Notes: a model not told the origin generated them from the sequence alone. 64,000 nucleotides of DNA from Luteibacter sp. SG786 (GCF_011759605.1 NZ_JAAOYX010000002.1:620001-684000), one strand, 5' to 3'. Shown: positions 1 to 9,106, counted from the stretch's first letter. Program-made: numbers and translations.

Positions 1-298
1 ACTGACGCTGCCGGCCCTTGCCCAGGCGGTAAAGGTCCAGCACATTGCGCATGCCGCAGGTGATCACCTCGCACTCGAAGCCATGCCGGCGCGCGGTCTC
101 GTGGTAGCTGAGCACGTGCGGGTCGAGACGGTGCGAGGACGACACGGCCAGGATGCAACGGCCCGGCTGCCTCGGAATCTCGACCAGGCACATCAACCCC
201 CGGTTGTCTTCCTCGACCTCGAGCGCGCCCTTCTCAGTAGACAGGATGCGCGCGCCATTCAGGACCAACGCGATCAGGTCGGAAAGCGTGTAGTTCAT
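1..298 (-). CDS. Unidentified protein of the type IVb pilus operon, 3' part cut by window edge
   Basis: An open frame runs leftward from an ATG at 298 (begins MNYTLSDLIALVLNG) and leaves the window without a stop, giving about 99 visible residues. It starts 16 nt after the pilP stop, so it belongs to the same transcript. In R64-type thin-pilus operons the gene after pilP is pilQ, the assembly ATPase. The visible part has no Walker motif, so it could be the N-terminal domain of such an ATPase or a separate small protein. I do not recognise a family. That it is coding rests on frame continuity and operon position. Confidence 0.6.
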   Translation of the reverse strand, partial: MNYTLSDLIALVLNGARILSTEKGALEVEEDNRGLMCLVEIPRQPGRCILAVSSSHRLDPHVLSYHETARRHGFECEVITCGMRNVLDLYRLGKGRQRQ

Positions 299-314
299 CG
301 CACCGTCCTCCCCG

Positions 315-854
315 TCAACTGCGGTCTGGCAAGGGTGGCGCGACCATCAGCCCGTTACCCTGCATCCCCGGCAGTGCCGGCATGTCGGCCGTGAGGCCGG
401 CCCTGTATTCGCGGCCGCCCTTGCTGAAGGTGACGGTGCCGGCCGAAATACGGGACACGCGATAGCCGCCCGGTACGCTGTCGCCGACGCGGGCGTCCAT
501 CACGCTACCGCTGTTCAGGCGGAGCGTGGCGCTCAGCGCCCCACCGCGGCCGTAGATGGCTTTCACGGCAGGCATGCCGATGGCGGACGTACCGCCGGGG
601 GCACCCACCCCTGAGGCCTTGTCCAGATCCGCCTGTGCCTGTGCGCGGGCGGTCTGTGCCTTCAGCAGCATCACTTCGGTCTGCAGCTTCTCGAGCTGCG
701 TGGCCACAGCGTCGTCCATGGGTGCGACCGGAACGGCCGGGGCAGTAGTTGCCGCAGAGGCCGGCGCCGGCGCAACGGGAAGAGTCTGTGCATGGATCGC
801 GGAGGCGGCCAGCAGGCCCGTCGCGGCAAGCAGCACAACATTAGTCTTTCGCAT
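315..854 (-). CDS. pilP: Type IVb pilus biogenesis protein PilP
   Basis: About 179 residues with a clear signal peptide (MRKTNVVLLAATGLLAASA, cut near AIHAQ), then an Ala/Pro-rich linker, a short predicted coiled coil around residues 50-80, and a compact C-terminal domain with a KGGREYRAGL stretch. PilP of the R64/TCP class is a periplasmic component linking the inner-membrane platform to the secretin. The ATG at 854 lies inside the last codons of pilO (14 nt overlap), which implies translational coupling. A longer reading from 866 would add four residues before the signal peptide and is less likely. Confidence 0.8.
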   Translation of the reverse strand: MRKTNVVLLAATGLLAASAIHAQTLPVAPAPASAATTAPAVPVAPMDDAVATQLEKLQTEVMLLKAQTARAQAQADLDKASGVGAPGGTSAIGMPAVKAIYGRGGALSATLRLNSGSVMDARVGDSVPGGYRVSRISAGTVTFSKGGREYRAGLTADMPALPGMQGNGLMVAPPLPDRS

Positions 855-2121
855 AAAACACTCCATTGAGCGACCACTGTGGGGCGCTGTCAGAAAAGAG
901 AACTTTCATGGTGGTCACGCGCAGTCCCGGGAACGGCTGTGCGAGCAGCGTGTCCGGCGGCATCGTGGTGGTGAGCGTCCAGTTGTAGGTCTGCCAGTCG
1001 GCCGGTGCCCATACTTGCCGCGGCGAACCGGGTACGGAGGGTGGTGGTGGCGGAAGCTGGGCCTGGCCCTTCGTCAGCGACGGCACCTTGAGGCCGAGCG
1101 ACTGGAAGTGCGAGGTCAGTCCGATCAGGGCTGTGTCCTGTGATTGCAGTGCTTCCTCTTCGCCTGGCGCCGCTTGCAGCGCCAAGCTGACCTGCGCCTG
1201 TTCACCCATCTGCGAGACCTGCGGTCCCTGGCCGAAAGCGGCGACGGCGGCAGCCTGGAACACGGCGACCGGCATGCCGTTGTCGCGGCGGTAGTCCACC
1301 GTTGCCGAGCCGGCATCGAGTGCGATCGAATCCGCACGCCAACCGGCGAGGGTCAACGGAATGCGATTCATCGCCTGCTTCCACACGGCGAGCTGCAACA
1401 ACGGACGCGGTTGCGACTTCCACGGATGCGGGGGCGGCACCTGGACCGTTTCATTCGAGCGCGCGGCGAACTGCGCCGCCAACCGGTCGCGATACGCGTG
1501 GATCGCCCAGCCCGCCGCGCCGAGGATCACCACACCCGCGGCGATACCGAACAGCAGGTTCTTCTGCTGCCGGGTCATCTCGCCCGTCAGCGATTCCAGC
1601 TTGCCGGCCGACTTCAGCGCCGATCGCGGCAGGAGCGATACCAGCGGCGCCTCCGGCCACGGTGTTTCGAACTCCTTCGGCGCGTAGATGGCATCCCACT
1701 TTTCGCCCGCGTCTTCCACGAGTTGCACGGTGTCGCGCAACAGCGCTTCCACCTCGCCACGAGTACCGATGATGTCGCGACCGGCCATGATGGCACCCTG
1801 CCGTACACCGACCAGCGCGTAGCGGGTATCGGGCAGGCGGAACGCACCGATCCAGTCCGGCTTGTCCACCGCCTTCGCCAGCACGGCGGCCAGCGAATGG
1901 AAGCCCGGCTCGCCGATGTCCTTCGGCCCATAGCCGATTTGCGTGGCCGCGCCCGCCATGTGCCGTACGGCCAGGCCGAAGTCGGCGGCCTTGCCCTGGC
2001 GTTGCATGGCCGCGCGGCTGATCTTCGGCACGGGCGGCTGCCAGACGAGGCCCGCCACCAGCGCCTTGCCGTACAGTTTCGTTTGGGCGGCTTGCGCCGC
2101 CCCCTTGTCGGTCCTGGCCAT
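841..2121 (-). CDS. pilO: Type IVb pilus accessory protein PilO
   Basis: 426 residues. The N-terminal half (to about 190) is a soluble domain, followed by one membrane segment near residues 195-212 (LFGIAAGVVILGAAGW) and a C-terminal periplasmic domain with a proline-rich stretch near 365-372. This topology and the position between pilN and pilP match the pilin accessory protein PilO of R64-type thin pili, an inner-membrane platform protein. The ATG is 3 nt after the pilN stop and the 3' end overlaps pilP. Confidence 0.82.
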   Translation of the reverse strand: MARTDKGAAQAAQTKLYGKALVAGLVWQPPVPKISRAAMQRQGKAADFGLAVRHMAGAATQIGYGPKDIGEPGFHSLAAVLAKAVDKPDWIGAFRLPDTRYALVGVRQGAIMAGRDIIGTRGEVEALLRDTVQLVEDAGEKWDAIYAPKEFETPWPEAPLVSLLPRSALKSAGKLESLTGEMTRQQKNLLFGIAAGVVILGAAGWAIHAYRDRLAAQFAARSNETVQVPPPHPWKSQPRPLLQLAVWKQAMNRIPLTLAGWRADSIALDAGSATVDYRRDNGMPVAVFQAAAVAAFGQGPQVSQMGEQAQVSLALQAAPGEEEALQSQDTALIGLTSHFQSLGLKVPSLTKGQAQLPPPPPSVPGSPRQVWAPADWQTYNWTLTTTMPPDTLLAQPFPGLRVTTMKVLFSDSAPQWSLNGVFYAKD

Positions 2122-2124
2122 GGC

Positions 2125-3813
2125 TCAGCTCGCCACGACCGGCGTGATGAGGATCACGATCACGCTGTGGTTCTTCACCGCCTTGCGGCTACCGCCGAGG
2201 AACTGGTTGTTCGGGCTGCCCACACCGGAGCGCTGGCTGTCGTCAGTATTTTGTTCAAAACCCGACAGCGCCAAAGTCTCGCCCGAACGCAGGCGCACCT
2301 TCTGCGCGAATGCACGCAGGTCCACGGTAGGCAGCTGGATAGAGGTGGGCGAATCCTTGTCACCCATGGTGACCAGGTCCGCCAGGTCGCTCAGGCTGAT
2401 GTTGTACTGGAGCAGCAGCTGGTTGTCGGCCATGGCGTATGGCAGCAGCATCATGTTGAAGCCGGTGGTCACCGTGCCGGGCTGGATACCCGTCGACGTA
2501 CCGACCTGAGCAACCGCGGTGTTGCTGACCGAGGCGATATAAGCCTTCTGCGTGGCCACCTGCATGGGAACCGCCTGAAGGTTGAGCGTGGTCACCGAAG
2601 GTTGCGTCACGACGGACACCTTACCCTGCTCGGACAAGGCCTTGATCAGCAGCGACGAGTCCTTGAACGGGCCCTTGAGAATGTGGACGTTGGCCGTGTT
2701 GCCTTTCACGTCGGTCGCTGCCGTGCCGATCGAGCCGGCACGGGCGCTGTTGTAGGCGAGGTTCCAGTCCACGCCGTACTGGTCGGTGCGGTCGAACGTG
2801 ATATTCAGGATCTTTACGTTCAGGACCACCTGCGTGGTCAACAGCTTGTTCTCGTGGTCGATATACGAGGCGATGCGGTCCAGTACGTCAGGGGAATCGG
2901 TCACCGTGATCGAAGCCGTGGCCTTCGACAGGGTGAACTTGCTCTGGCCCGGCGTGAGCATGCCGGATACGGCGTTGGACACGTCGTCCATCACCGAGCT
3001 GGTAAGCGTGGTCGCCACCGACTGCGCGCTGCCTGCCTGGCCGCTGACGCCGCCACCGCTGCCACCGGCACCGCCGGCACCACCGCCCGGGGACGCACCC
3101 GCCGAAGCGCCCGAATCTCCGCCGCTGCCGCCACCACCACTCGAGCCGCCACCGATGCCCATCGACGACATCGTGCTCGTCGTGACACTGCTCGACAGCG
3201 CGTCCGTGCCCGGAAGCGCATAGATCTGGAAGGTGCGCGTTTCGGTGCGGAAGATGTGCACCGCGCCGTTGCGCACACGCCAGTGCAGGTCAAGCTGCGC
3301 GCCCACGGAATCGAGCAGGCCGACGAGGGAACCCTGCCAGTTGAGCGACACCCGCGGTTCTTCCGGCGCATTGTTTGCACTCGCTTGCGGCGGCCCGAGG
3401 ATCACGGTGTGTCCGGCGACGTTGTCATCGCCACCCTTGCCCGAAGCTTGCGGCACGTGCAATGCATCGGCGCTCACATGCACCGGAATCTTGCAGATGC
3501 GCGACACCTTGTCGGCGAACTGGCTCAGCGTGACCGGGCTGGCCTCGAACATCGTGAGGTCGCAGGAGACCGTTTCCGGCGCCGCGGACAGCGGTTGCGA
3601 TTCCTTGGCTACCCAGTAGCCATGCTCGTGCACGCGCACCGTGGGAGCCTGTATGGCACGCATGGTGGCAACCTGCGCACCCGCGAGGGACATGTCCTGG
3701 TCGTTCGTGCGCTCGGCACTGCGCAGGGCGGAGGTGGCGCAGCCGCTGAGCGCGACGGCGATGGAAGCGGCCATGGTGAGCCGGACGAGCGTACGAATCG
3801 TGGTCATGGTCAT
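2125..3813 (-). CDS. pilN: PilN-family outer-membrane secretin lipoprotein
   Basis: 562 residues. The N-terminus is a lipoprotein signal with lipobox LSGC (Cys near residue 25). N-domains follow, then a long Gly/Ser-rich linker around residues 225-265, then the secretin C-domain with VVLNVKILNI, VSVVTQPSVTTLN and a C-terminal SGETLALSGF / VIVILITPVV. This is the type IVb secretin through which the thin pilus leaves the cell. Its ATG overlaps the pilL stop by 4 nt (ATGA). The Gly/Ser linker is longer and more repetitive than I would expect for the family and may vary in length between strains. Confidence 0.88.
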   Translation of the reverse strand: MTMTTIRTLVRLTMAASIAVALSGCATSALRSAERTNDQDMSLAGAQVATMRAIQAPTVRVHEHGYWVAKESQPLSAAPETVSCDLTMFEASPVTLSQFADKVSRICKIPVHVSADALHVPQASGKGGDDNVAGHTVILGPPQASANNAPEEPRVSLNWQGSLVGLLDSVGAQLDLHWRVRNGAVHIFRTETRTFQIYALPGTDALSSSVTTSTMSSMGIGGGSSGGGGSGGDSGASAGASPGGGAGGAGGSGGGVSGQAGSAQSVATTLTSSVMDDVSNAVSGMLTPGQSKFTLSKATASITVTDSPDVLDRIASYIDHENKLLTTQVVLNVKILNITFDRTDQYGVDWNLAYNSARAGSIGTAATDVKGNTANVHILKGPFKDSSLLIKALSEQGKVSVVTQPSVTTLNLQAVPMQVATQKAYIASVSNTAVAQVGTSTGIQPGTVTTGFNMMLLPYAMADNQLLLQYNISLSDLADLVTMGDKDSPTSIQLPTVDLRAFAQKVRLRSGETLALSGFEQNTDDSQRSGVGSPNNQFLGGSRKAVKNHSVIVILITPVVAS

Positions 3814-4187
3814 TCTCCCCGTGCCTGCACGTGCACGAGCTTCTGTTCCTTGTAGATGTCCACCGACAGCGGGCGATCGGCCGCGGCATACGCGTCGAAC
3901 AAGCCGGTGATGGCGTTGATGAAGTCACCGTCCATGCGCAGGCTTGCGCGAACGGGGTAGTCGAAGCCTGCGTCCCAGACGACTTCGTAGCCGGCACGGG
4001 AAGCCCAGGTCTTGGCGACCTGGCGCAGACTCTGGCCGGGTACGGCCTGCCAGACGCTCGCGGGATGCGCGGCCGTCGCCGGGGCCGTCGGCGGCTCGGT
4101 GGGATCGTTGGTCGAGGTAGCTGCGCAGGCGCAGGCGCTCATCGCACAGGCCACCGCCACCAGGGCGTAAATCATCGGGTTTTTCAT
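3810..4187 (-). CDS. pilL: PilL-like pilus protein with TcpQ domain
   Basis: 125 residues from the ATG at 4187, which has AAAGGA about 9 nt upstream. The N-terminus is a secretion signal with cysteines near residues 15-21, so it may be a lipoprotein. The rest fits a TcpQ-type domain (W-xA-VPGQSLRQVAKTWASRAGYEVVWDAG), found in secretin-associated proteins that cap or dock the secretin. It is shorter than PilL of R64. It is translationally coupled to the secretin gene by an ATGA overlap. An upstream in-frame extension to 4418 has no signal peptide or ribosome site and is rejected. Confidence 0.75.
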   Translation of the reverse strand: MKNPMIYALVAVACAMSACACAATSTNDPTEPPTAPATAAHPASVWQAVPGQSLRQVAKTWASRAGYEVVWDAGFDYPVRASLRMDGDFINAITGLFDAYAAADRPLSVDIYKEQKLVHVQARGE

Positions 4188-4276
4188 CGTCGTGGGTTCC
4201 TTTGGGGATTCTTCGGGCCGTCGAAGCCTGGCCCGCCGCACGCATGCGGCAGGTTGGATACGTCGGCGGTGGTCGA

Positions 4277-4792
4277 TCAGAGGATCTTCAGCAACGCGCC
4301 ATCGGGCACCTTGCTCTGAACCGAGAAGGGCAACGTTCGTCCGCGAAGGGGTATGCCGTCGGCCCCGAGCAGGTTGCTGCCCCGCTTGAAGCCGAGTTGA
4401 TCGGGTGCGGACGTCCATGTCAGCAAGTCGCGATAAACGCTCCTCAGCAAGGTACCCTCGCTAAGATCGTTGCGGTAAACGTAGAACTGTCCGCTGTCGG
4501 CGATCGCGCCCCAGCTACAGTTGACGACACCGCGGTCGCACCACCCGGCGGTGCCGGCCCAGTCCATGTGCACATCGCGCAGCGCACTGTTCATATGCGC
4601 ACTGTCGATCGCTCCGGACAACGCAGGGTTCGCCGCAATCATCGACGCACCGGCAGCGTCGTAGCTGCGAAAGAGCGACGCGGCGCCTTCACTTTCACGA
4701 ACGTTCTGGATGTGTTGCTCATTCGACGACACACCGGTGACGATGTGCATGAAATACAAGGCGATGACGAGGACGATAGCTAGGGGCCACAT
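4277..4792 (-). CDS. pilM: Type IVb pilus protein PilM
   Basis: 171 residues with one N-terminal membrane anchor (MWPLAIVLVIALYFMHIV) and a short periplasmic domain containing a Cys pair near residues 88 and 94. Size, single anchor and place between the pilus tip gene and pilL match the PilM family of R64-type thin-pilus operons, whose exact role is poorly known. It begins 21 nt after the pilV stop. An 89-nt gap separates it from pilL. Confidence 0.7.
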   Translation of the reverse strand: MWPLAIVLVIALYFMHIVTGVSSNEQHIQNVRESEGAASLFRSYDAAGASMIAANPALSGAIDSAHMNSALRDVHMDWAGTAGWCDRGVVNCSWGAIADSGQFYVYRNDLSEGTLLRSVYRDLLTWTSAPDQLGFKRGSNLLGADGIPLRGRTLPFSVQSKVPDGALLKIL

Positions 4793-4813
4793 GGCCGTTC
4801 TCCTGGGTTCGGC

Positions 4814-6352
4814 TCAGTACGTGTATGCGAAGTTGATGCCCGTCGAGTTGAGCGTTGTGATGTTGTAACGCGCGTGCGGACGGGCCATGAAGCTGGTGCT
4901 GCAGGTATCCATGCGAAGGAAACCGGATGAATAGGATGTGTTATGCATGCCGACCTGCTGAAGGGCGATCGGCCAGGCGCCATCGGGCGTGTTGCCTGAC
5001 GAATTGGCCTCATAGACAAAGATCGCGCACCGTGCGTGCCACTTGTCCGAAACTCCGCCCGTAGCGGCGGTGACGAAGATCGGCACGTCCAGCGGGTTCT
5101 CCATCGGCTGGGTATTTCCCTTCGTCTGTCCGAAGCTGGAGTCCCCTCCGCTCGTGCCATACCACGCCATGCCGCCGCCGTACGGATGATCGAACTGCTT
5201 CTGGGTCAAGACGCTGTTCCACACGAGGCCTGCGCCATCGTCCTTACAGATCATGACGTCGCCGTCGCGGTCCATGCCGACGTGGCCGAGGTTTGGGCAG
5301 GTCGCGCCTGCGACCTTGTCGTGCTTGCCGATGAACAGATCGTTTCCGGCGACCACGTCGTTCGTCGCCTCGACGTCGGTATCGGAAAGAACACCGGCCT
5401 CCGCATGCACGCTCTTCGCGAGCACTGCGCCAGTACCCCCGGCGCCGTCGCTCACGATAAAGGTGCCGGGCCTGCCGGGCATGCCCGCGGGTGTCGCCAC
5501 GATGTCACCGGTCGTGCTCTGGGTAATGTACGAATGCGTACCGCCACCGAACTCCACGCGATTCACGCCGCTGATCACACCGTTACCCTGCATCGCCATG
5601 GTGTCCACGTTGTTGAGCTCGTGGCTGTTCATGTCGATGTCGGTCTCCATGCGGTTCCACTCCGGATGACCGGCAGTGGCCTTGCGATGGAGCAGGTCGC
5701 CGGCAAGCGTGCCCGGGCCGTAGGTGGAGGTATCGCGCATGAAGGGCGCATAGAAGATCTGGCCGATGGCAGTGGGCGCGGTGCCGAAGAAACCGCCCAT
5801 GCTGGCCTGATCGGCGATCTCTCCGTAGCTGCCCCAGTACTTCGCGCCGGCGCCTGGATTGCGGCTGTCGTGATCCAGGTACAGGCCACCCGCACCGATG
5901 ATCTGCGCCACCTTCATGGAGTGGGTCGCCACATCAGGTTGAGTGGCACCAGCCACAGGTACCGTATAAATCAGTGCGTCCACGCGCTTCTTGCCACCGG
6001 GCATGGTCACGACGCGGAGGGCGCCGTCATAACGCGTGCCGAATGGGTTGACCGTGTTCTGATCGATGCCCGCGGGAAGGTAAGGCTTGACGTCTACCCA
6101 GTTGATCGATGCAGTGCCCGCGCCCCCGGTCAGCGATGCGTAATTATCGTCTACGTAGTGCGACACGGCGTCGCCCAGTCGCTTCATCTGTCCAGCCACG
6201 GTTTCGTTCGCCACCTGGTCATCGTGCCGCGCCAGGAACACGGCGCCAACAGCGAGCATTGAGGTGAGCACGATGAGCGCGACGATCACCTCAACCAGGG
6301 TGAAGCCTCGTGCAGATCGTCCATAAGTTGTATTCATGCACTGCATAGTCAT
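4814..6352 (-). CDS. pilV: PilV-type minor pilin / pilus tip adhesin
   Basis: 512 residues. The N-terminus is a prepilin leader cleaved before the Phe of ARGFTLVEVIVAL, with the conserved Glu at +5. A long shufflon-type N domain follows to about residue 390 (with a MADN-like collagen-poor stalk and repeated G-rich turns), then a distinct C-terminal module of about 120 residues with several Cys. In R64 this C-terminal module sets recipient or receptor choice and is switched by a shufflon. No Rci recombinase gene, inverted repeats or alternative C-terminal cassettes are visible here, so this copy appears fixed. Start may be MTMQCM (6352) or MNTTYG a few codons later. Confidence 0.82.
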   Translation of the reverse strand: MTMQCMNTTYGRSARGFTLVEVIVALIVLTSMLAVGAVFLARHDDQVANETVAGQMKRLGDAVSHYVDDNYASLTGGAGTASINWVDVKPYLPAGIDQNTVNPFGTRYDGALRVVTMPGGKKRVDALIYTVPVAGATQPDVATHSMKVAQIIGAGGLYLDHDSRNPGAGAKYWGSYGEIADQASMGGFFGTAPTAIGQIFYAPFMRDTSTYGPGTLAGDLLHRKATAGHPEWNRMETDIDMNSHELNNVDTMAMQGNGVISGVNRVEFGGGTHSYITQSTTGDIVATPAGMPGRPGTFIVSDGAGGTGAVLAKSVHAEAGVLSDTDVEATNDVVAGNDLFIGKHDKVAGATCPNLGHVGMDRDGDVMICKDDGAGLVWNSVLTQKQFDHPYGGGMAWYGTSGGDSSFGQTKGNTQPMENPLDVPIFVTAATGGVSDKWHARCAIFVYEANSSGNTPDGAWPIALQQVGMHNTSYSSGFLRMDTCSTSFMARPHARYNITTLNSTGINFAYTY

Positions 6353-6355
6353 GTC

Positions 6356-7147
6356 TCAATGGTTGTAGAGCGCCACCAGGACGGCGCCGAGGGCGAGGCC
6401 GGGTCCGAATGGCATGGGCGACGTGTGACGCAGACGCGGGCAGGAGCGTGCACCCAGCATGGCCGCGGATGTAACGACGATGGCGATGAGCACCGTCGGC
6501 ACGATGCACGCGAAGCCGAGCCACGCGCCCACGGCTGCCAGCAACTTCGCATCGCCAAAGCCGAGGGCTTCACGGCCGGCCAGCCGTTTCGCTACCAGCG
6601 CCACGGCCCACAGGAATAGCAGTCCCATCGCCGCACCGACGGCCGCGGCCGGGAAGGCCACCAGGCCCGGGCCCGCATTGAATGCCAAACCTGCTGCCAG
6701 CAGCGGAAGCGTGATGACGTCCGGCAGCAACATGTGGTCCAGGTCGATGGCCGCCAGGACGACGAGGCAGGCGAACAGCGCCCCCAGCCCGACGGTCGTG
6801 TAGCTCAGGCCCTTCGCGGCAGCGAGGTAACCGAAAAGCAGCGCTACCGATCCTTCGACGATGGGGTAACGCAGGGAAATCCACGCATGACACCGACGAC
6901 AACGCCCCCGAAGTAACACGTAGCTGAGCAGCGGAATGTTGTCGCGTGCTGCGATAGCGGTGCGGCACGCATTGCACCGCGATCGCGAGAAACAGAGCCC
7001 TTCGGTAACCGTTTCATCGGCAGCGCGGGCAAACAGCAGCGGCGGAAGCCGATGGATGACCACGTTTAGGAAGCTTCCCACGCACAGACCCACGAACCCT
7101 GCGAAGGCGGTGGTCCACCATGGCGATGTCGTCGGGCTGGAGATCAT
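6356..7147 (-). CDS. pilU: Prepilin peptidase (PilU, class A/GspO-PilD family)
   Basis: 263 residues. Cleaves and usually N-methylates prepilins at the inner membrane. The visible family marks are two zinc-type CxxC pairs (CNAC and CRRC, residues about 60-90), the first catalytic Asp in AIDLDHMLLPD and the second in the GFGDAKLLAAVG signature, plus six to eight hydrophobic segments. The ATG at 7147 was chosen because it directly precedes the first membrane helix; upstream in-frame sequence is arginine-rich and belongs to another frame. It lies between its likely substrates pilS and pilV, with a 3-nt gap to pilV. Confidence 0.88.
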   Translation of the reverse strand: MISSPTTSPWWTTAFAGFVGLCVGSFLNVVIHRLPPLLFARAADETVTEGLCFSRSRCNACRTAIAARDNIPLLSYVLLRGRCRRCHAWISLRYPIVEGSVALLFGYLAAAKGLSYTTVGLGALFACLVVLAAIDLDHMLLPDVITLPLLAAGLAFNAGPGLVAFPAAAVGAAMGLLFLWAVALVAKRLAGREALGFGDAKLLAAVGAWLGFACIVPTVLIAIVVTSAAMLGARSCPRLRHTSPMPFGPGLALGAVLVALYNH

Positions 7148-7215
7148 GGAAAGGCTCTTCGTAAAGGACCCGGGAGCGGCGCGGACATGACTGCCCGCGC
7201 CGTCGGTCCGCGGGA

Positions 7216-7752
7216 TCAGTTGGCGGAGGTGAAGGTGATGGCGTTGGCCGTGGGGTCGGTGCAGCCGGCCTGGATGTCGGACAGCGACGAGGTCGGAGTG
7301 AGCGTCTTGCCGCCTGCCTCGACCTTCGACCAACCGGCATTGGCGAGCTTCTGCACCAACTGCATGCAGGCGTCGTCCGGAACGTTCGCGTACTCGATGG
7401 TGTATTCCTGGTGAGTCGTCGTCTCACCGATGGTCACGTCGCCGTTCCAGCTGTTCTTGACCACGCCAGCGCTGGTCTGCGACATGTTGGCGGGCACGGC
7501 CTTGTACTGGACTGCGAGCTTCGTATCGAGGCCCGTGTAGCCATTCGCACCGTTCTTAAGCGACCGCAGGTTGGCCGCCATCTGGGTGATGTTCGCCGCT
7601 TCGGTCGATATTTCCGACGTACGGAACAGCTTGCCGATGCCGGCGGCCGCCGCGGCCAGGATCACGATACCCACGATCATCACGACGAGGGCCTCGATCA
7701 GGGTGAAACCCTTCTGGCTGTCGAAGCGACGCTTTGACTTGTTGATTTCCAC
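7216..7752 (-). CDS. pilS: Major type IVb pilin PilS
   Basis: 178 residues, GTG start with GGAG 8 nt upstream. The leader ends QKG before FTLIEALVVM, giving a class III prepilin site and a long hydrophobic alpha-helix. A Cys pair (DDAC near residue 127 and QAGC near 162) probably forms the C-terminal disulphide loop typical of PilS/TcpA pilins. It is the first gene of the pil operon, as expected for the most abundant subunit. A promoter with the island-wide GAGAC motif lies 56 nt upstream. Confidence 0.85.
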   Translation of the reverse strand: MEINKSKRRFDSQKGFTLIEALVVMIVGIVILAAAAAGIGKLFRTSEISTEAANITQMAANLRSLKNGANGYTGLDTKLAVQYKAVPANMSQTSAGVVKNSWNGDVTIGETTTHQEYTIEYANVPDDACMQLVQKLANAGWSKVEAGGKTLTPTSSLSDIQAGCTDPTANAITFTSAN

Positions 7753-7808
7753 TTTGCAGACTCCATTGATTGGTTGATTGATTGCCTCAGTAAGACCAAA
7801 GCAGTTGA

Positions 7809-7851
7809 ATTACATCCGGTCGCGGGCGCCGATACGATTCGATTTGTCTCA
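7809..7851 (-). promoter_or_regulatory. GAGAC-motif promoter of the pil operon (site a)
   Basis: Minus strand: TGAGACAAATCG (GAGAC begins at 7850) and TGTAAT at 7814-7809, with the -10-like hexamer starting at the 37th base counted from the G. It faces pilS. The last bases (CGA) deviate from the CCC seen in most other copies. Confidence 0.6.
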
Positions 7852-7981
7852 TGATTGAGATCGAAACCCGGCGTGTGGACTTTTCCTTCCGTTGCCTGGC
7901 CGACGGCCGTGGCAGCAGTTCGCCAGGTGTGTTCATGTGTGGCGCACTGTCGTTCTGACACCGCGGCGAACGCGGCGGACT

Positions 7982-9019
7982 TCAGGGATAATCGATCAGC
8001 ATCTTTATCTGTGCCGTTCCACTATCCGTCGGCGTGAGCGGTGCGGTGCCTGTTTTCTTCAGCGTCGCGGTGAACGTATGGCTGATGCTGCTATTGACCG
8101 GCCAGGTGCGGGTGTTGCCGGGCGCCACGATGGTGCCGTTGTCATCCTGGATATACAGACCGAGGTGCTCGTCGGATGTTTCGAACAGGGTAGGGTCTTC
8201 CATGTTTGGAACGGCGCTGAAGCTGACTTTCACGCTCTCCGCGTTGCAGCCGTTCGCCGCGATGTTGAAGGGCTTCGTCACTGGCTGTGTCTCGAGACCG
8301 AGGATATTTATGTCACCGAACGACACATCCGTGTCGGAAGGCGACCAGTCGCAGGTAACTGGCACGAATGTCACCGGTTGCATCTTGAGCGGCCCTGACG
8401 ACAGGGGCACAGTGGTGCCACCGTAGGTGGCCGTACCGCTTATTGTGATCCCGATATCTGCGCTGGATGGGAAGTCGACGGGCGGGGACAGGGCGTGACT
8501 GGATACAAGGATCGCGCGGGTGTTGAAGACCATGCTGCCGCCTGCATTGATGCGGGGTGCGGTAAACGTCAACGATTGATTGTTCAGCCACTGCCAGCCG
8601 CCCGATCGGCCTTGACTGCTCGCCTCGATGGCGATCGCTACCAGATAGTCGGGGTTTCCGATGTCGAACGTGATGGCAGGCGAATTTCCGATCAGCGTAA
8701 GCCCATCCGGCGTGCCGTTTATCGCCAGTTGCAACGTTCCTGTGTCTTCCCCGCCTTCAGAGCACGATTGAAATCCTCCGGTCACGACGGTGGATCCGTT
8801 GCCGCTACGCAGCCAATTCAAGTTGACGAGATTCGGCGTGATGACCTCTCTCGCGCCGAAGCTTCGACGGGAGCTCGTGATCGACGTGCCGGTATCCGAG
8901 CCCTTCGAGGACGGCGCCGCGTCGCACGTCGTCGCCGCTGTTGCGTGCGACGACGCGAAAGCGCACGCCAGCAGGAATAGCGAGGCGAAGATTCGAAGAG
9001 TAATGCATGTGTTGCGCAT
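7982..9019 (-). CDS. Two-domain fimbrial adhesin-like protein
   Basis: 345 residues with a signal peptide (cleaved near SSHATAA). An N-terminal domain of about 190 residues has a Cys pair. The C-terminal pilin-like domain (from about 205) has the PVTFVPVTCDW start, a FGDI strand, a second Cys (AANGCN) and a terminal strand ending LIDYP, the type of edge strand exchanged with a periplasmic chaperone. This is the layout of a chaperone-usher tip adhesin. No usher is adjacent; the only one in the window is at 18359-21052, whose cluster has only one-domain subunits. A GAGAC-motif promoter drives it. Confidence 0.72.
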   Translation of the reverse strand: MRNTCITLRIFASLFLLACAFASSHATAATTCDAAPSSKGSDTGTSITSSRRSFGAREVITPNLVNLNWLRSGNGSTVVTGGFQSCSEGGEDTGTLQLAINGTPDGLTLIGNSPAITFDIGNPDYLVAIAIEASSQGRSGGWQWLNNQSLTFTAPRINAGGSMVFNTRAILVSSHALSPPVDFPSSADIGITISGTATYGGTTVPLSSGPLKMQPVTFVPVTCDWSPSDTDVSFGDINILGLETQPVTKPFNIAANGCNAESVKVSFSAVPNMEDPTLFETSDEHLGLYIQDDNGTIVAPGNTRTWPVNSSISHTFTATLKKTGTAPLTPTDSGTAQIKMLIDYP

Positions 9020-9064
9020 GGTGATGGGCTCCCGCGGCGAATCGCCGTTTCCTGGATGGGAGCC

Positions 9065-9106
9065 ATCTTGACGAAGCAGGCGCTTCCTTCCGATGGGATT
9101 TGTCTC
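9065..9106 (-). promoter_or_regulatory. GAGAC-motif promoter of the adhesin gene (site b)
   Basis: Minus strand GAGACAAATCCC (9106-9095) with CAAGAT at 9070-9065, starting exactly at base 37. The adhesin ATG is 45 nt further on. Forms a perfect inverted pair with site c. Confidence 0.65.

Noticed and set aside
3050-3160. GCC/CCG-rich tract as a repeat element
   Set aside because: Explained by the Gly/Ser linker of the PilN secretin.
1144-3855. A 903-codon open frame on the plus strand and similar long ones, for example 43265-45007
   Set aside because: They lie opposite well-supported pil and crbS genes, are Arg/His-rich and have no ribosome site or domain; they are by-products of high GC codon use.
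4814-6352. Shufflon recombination sites in or after pilV
   Set aside because: No repeated 19-bp sfx-like sequence in inverted order and no recombinase gene was seen.
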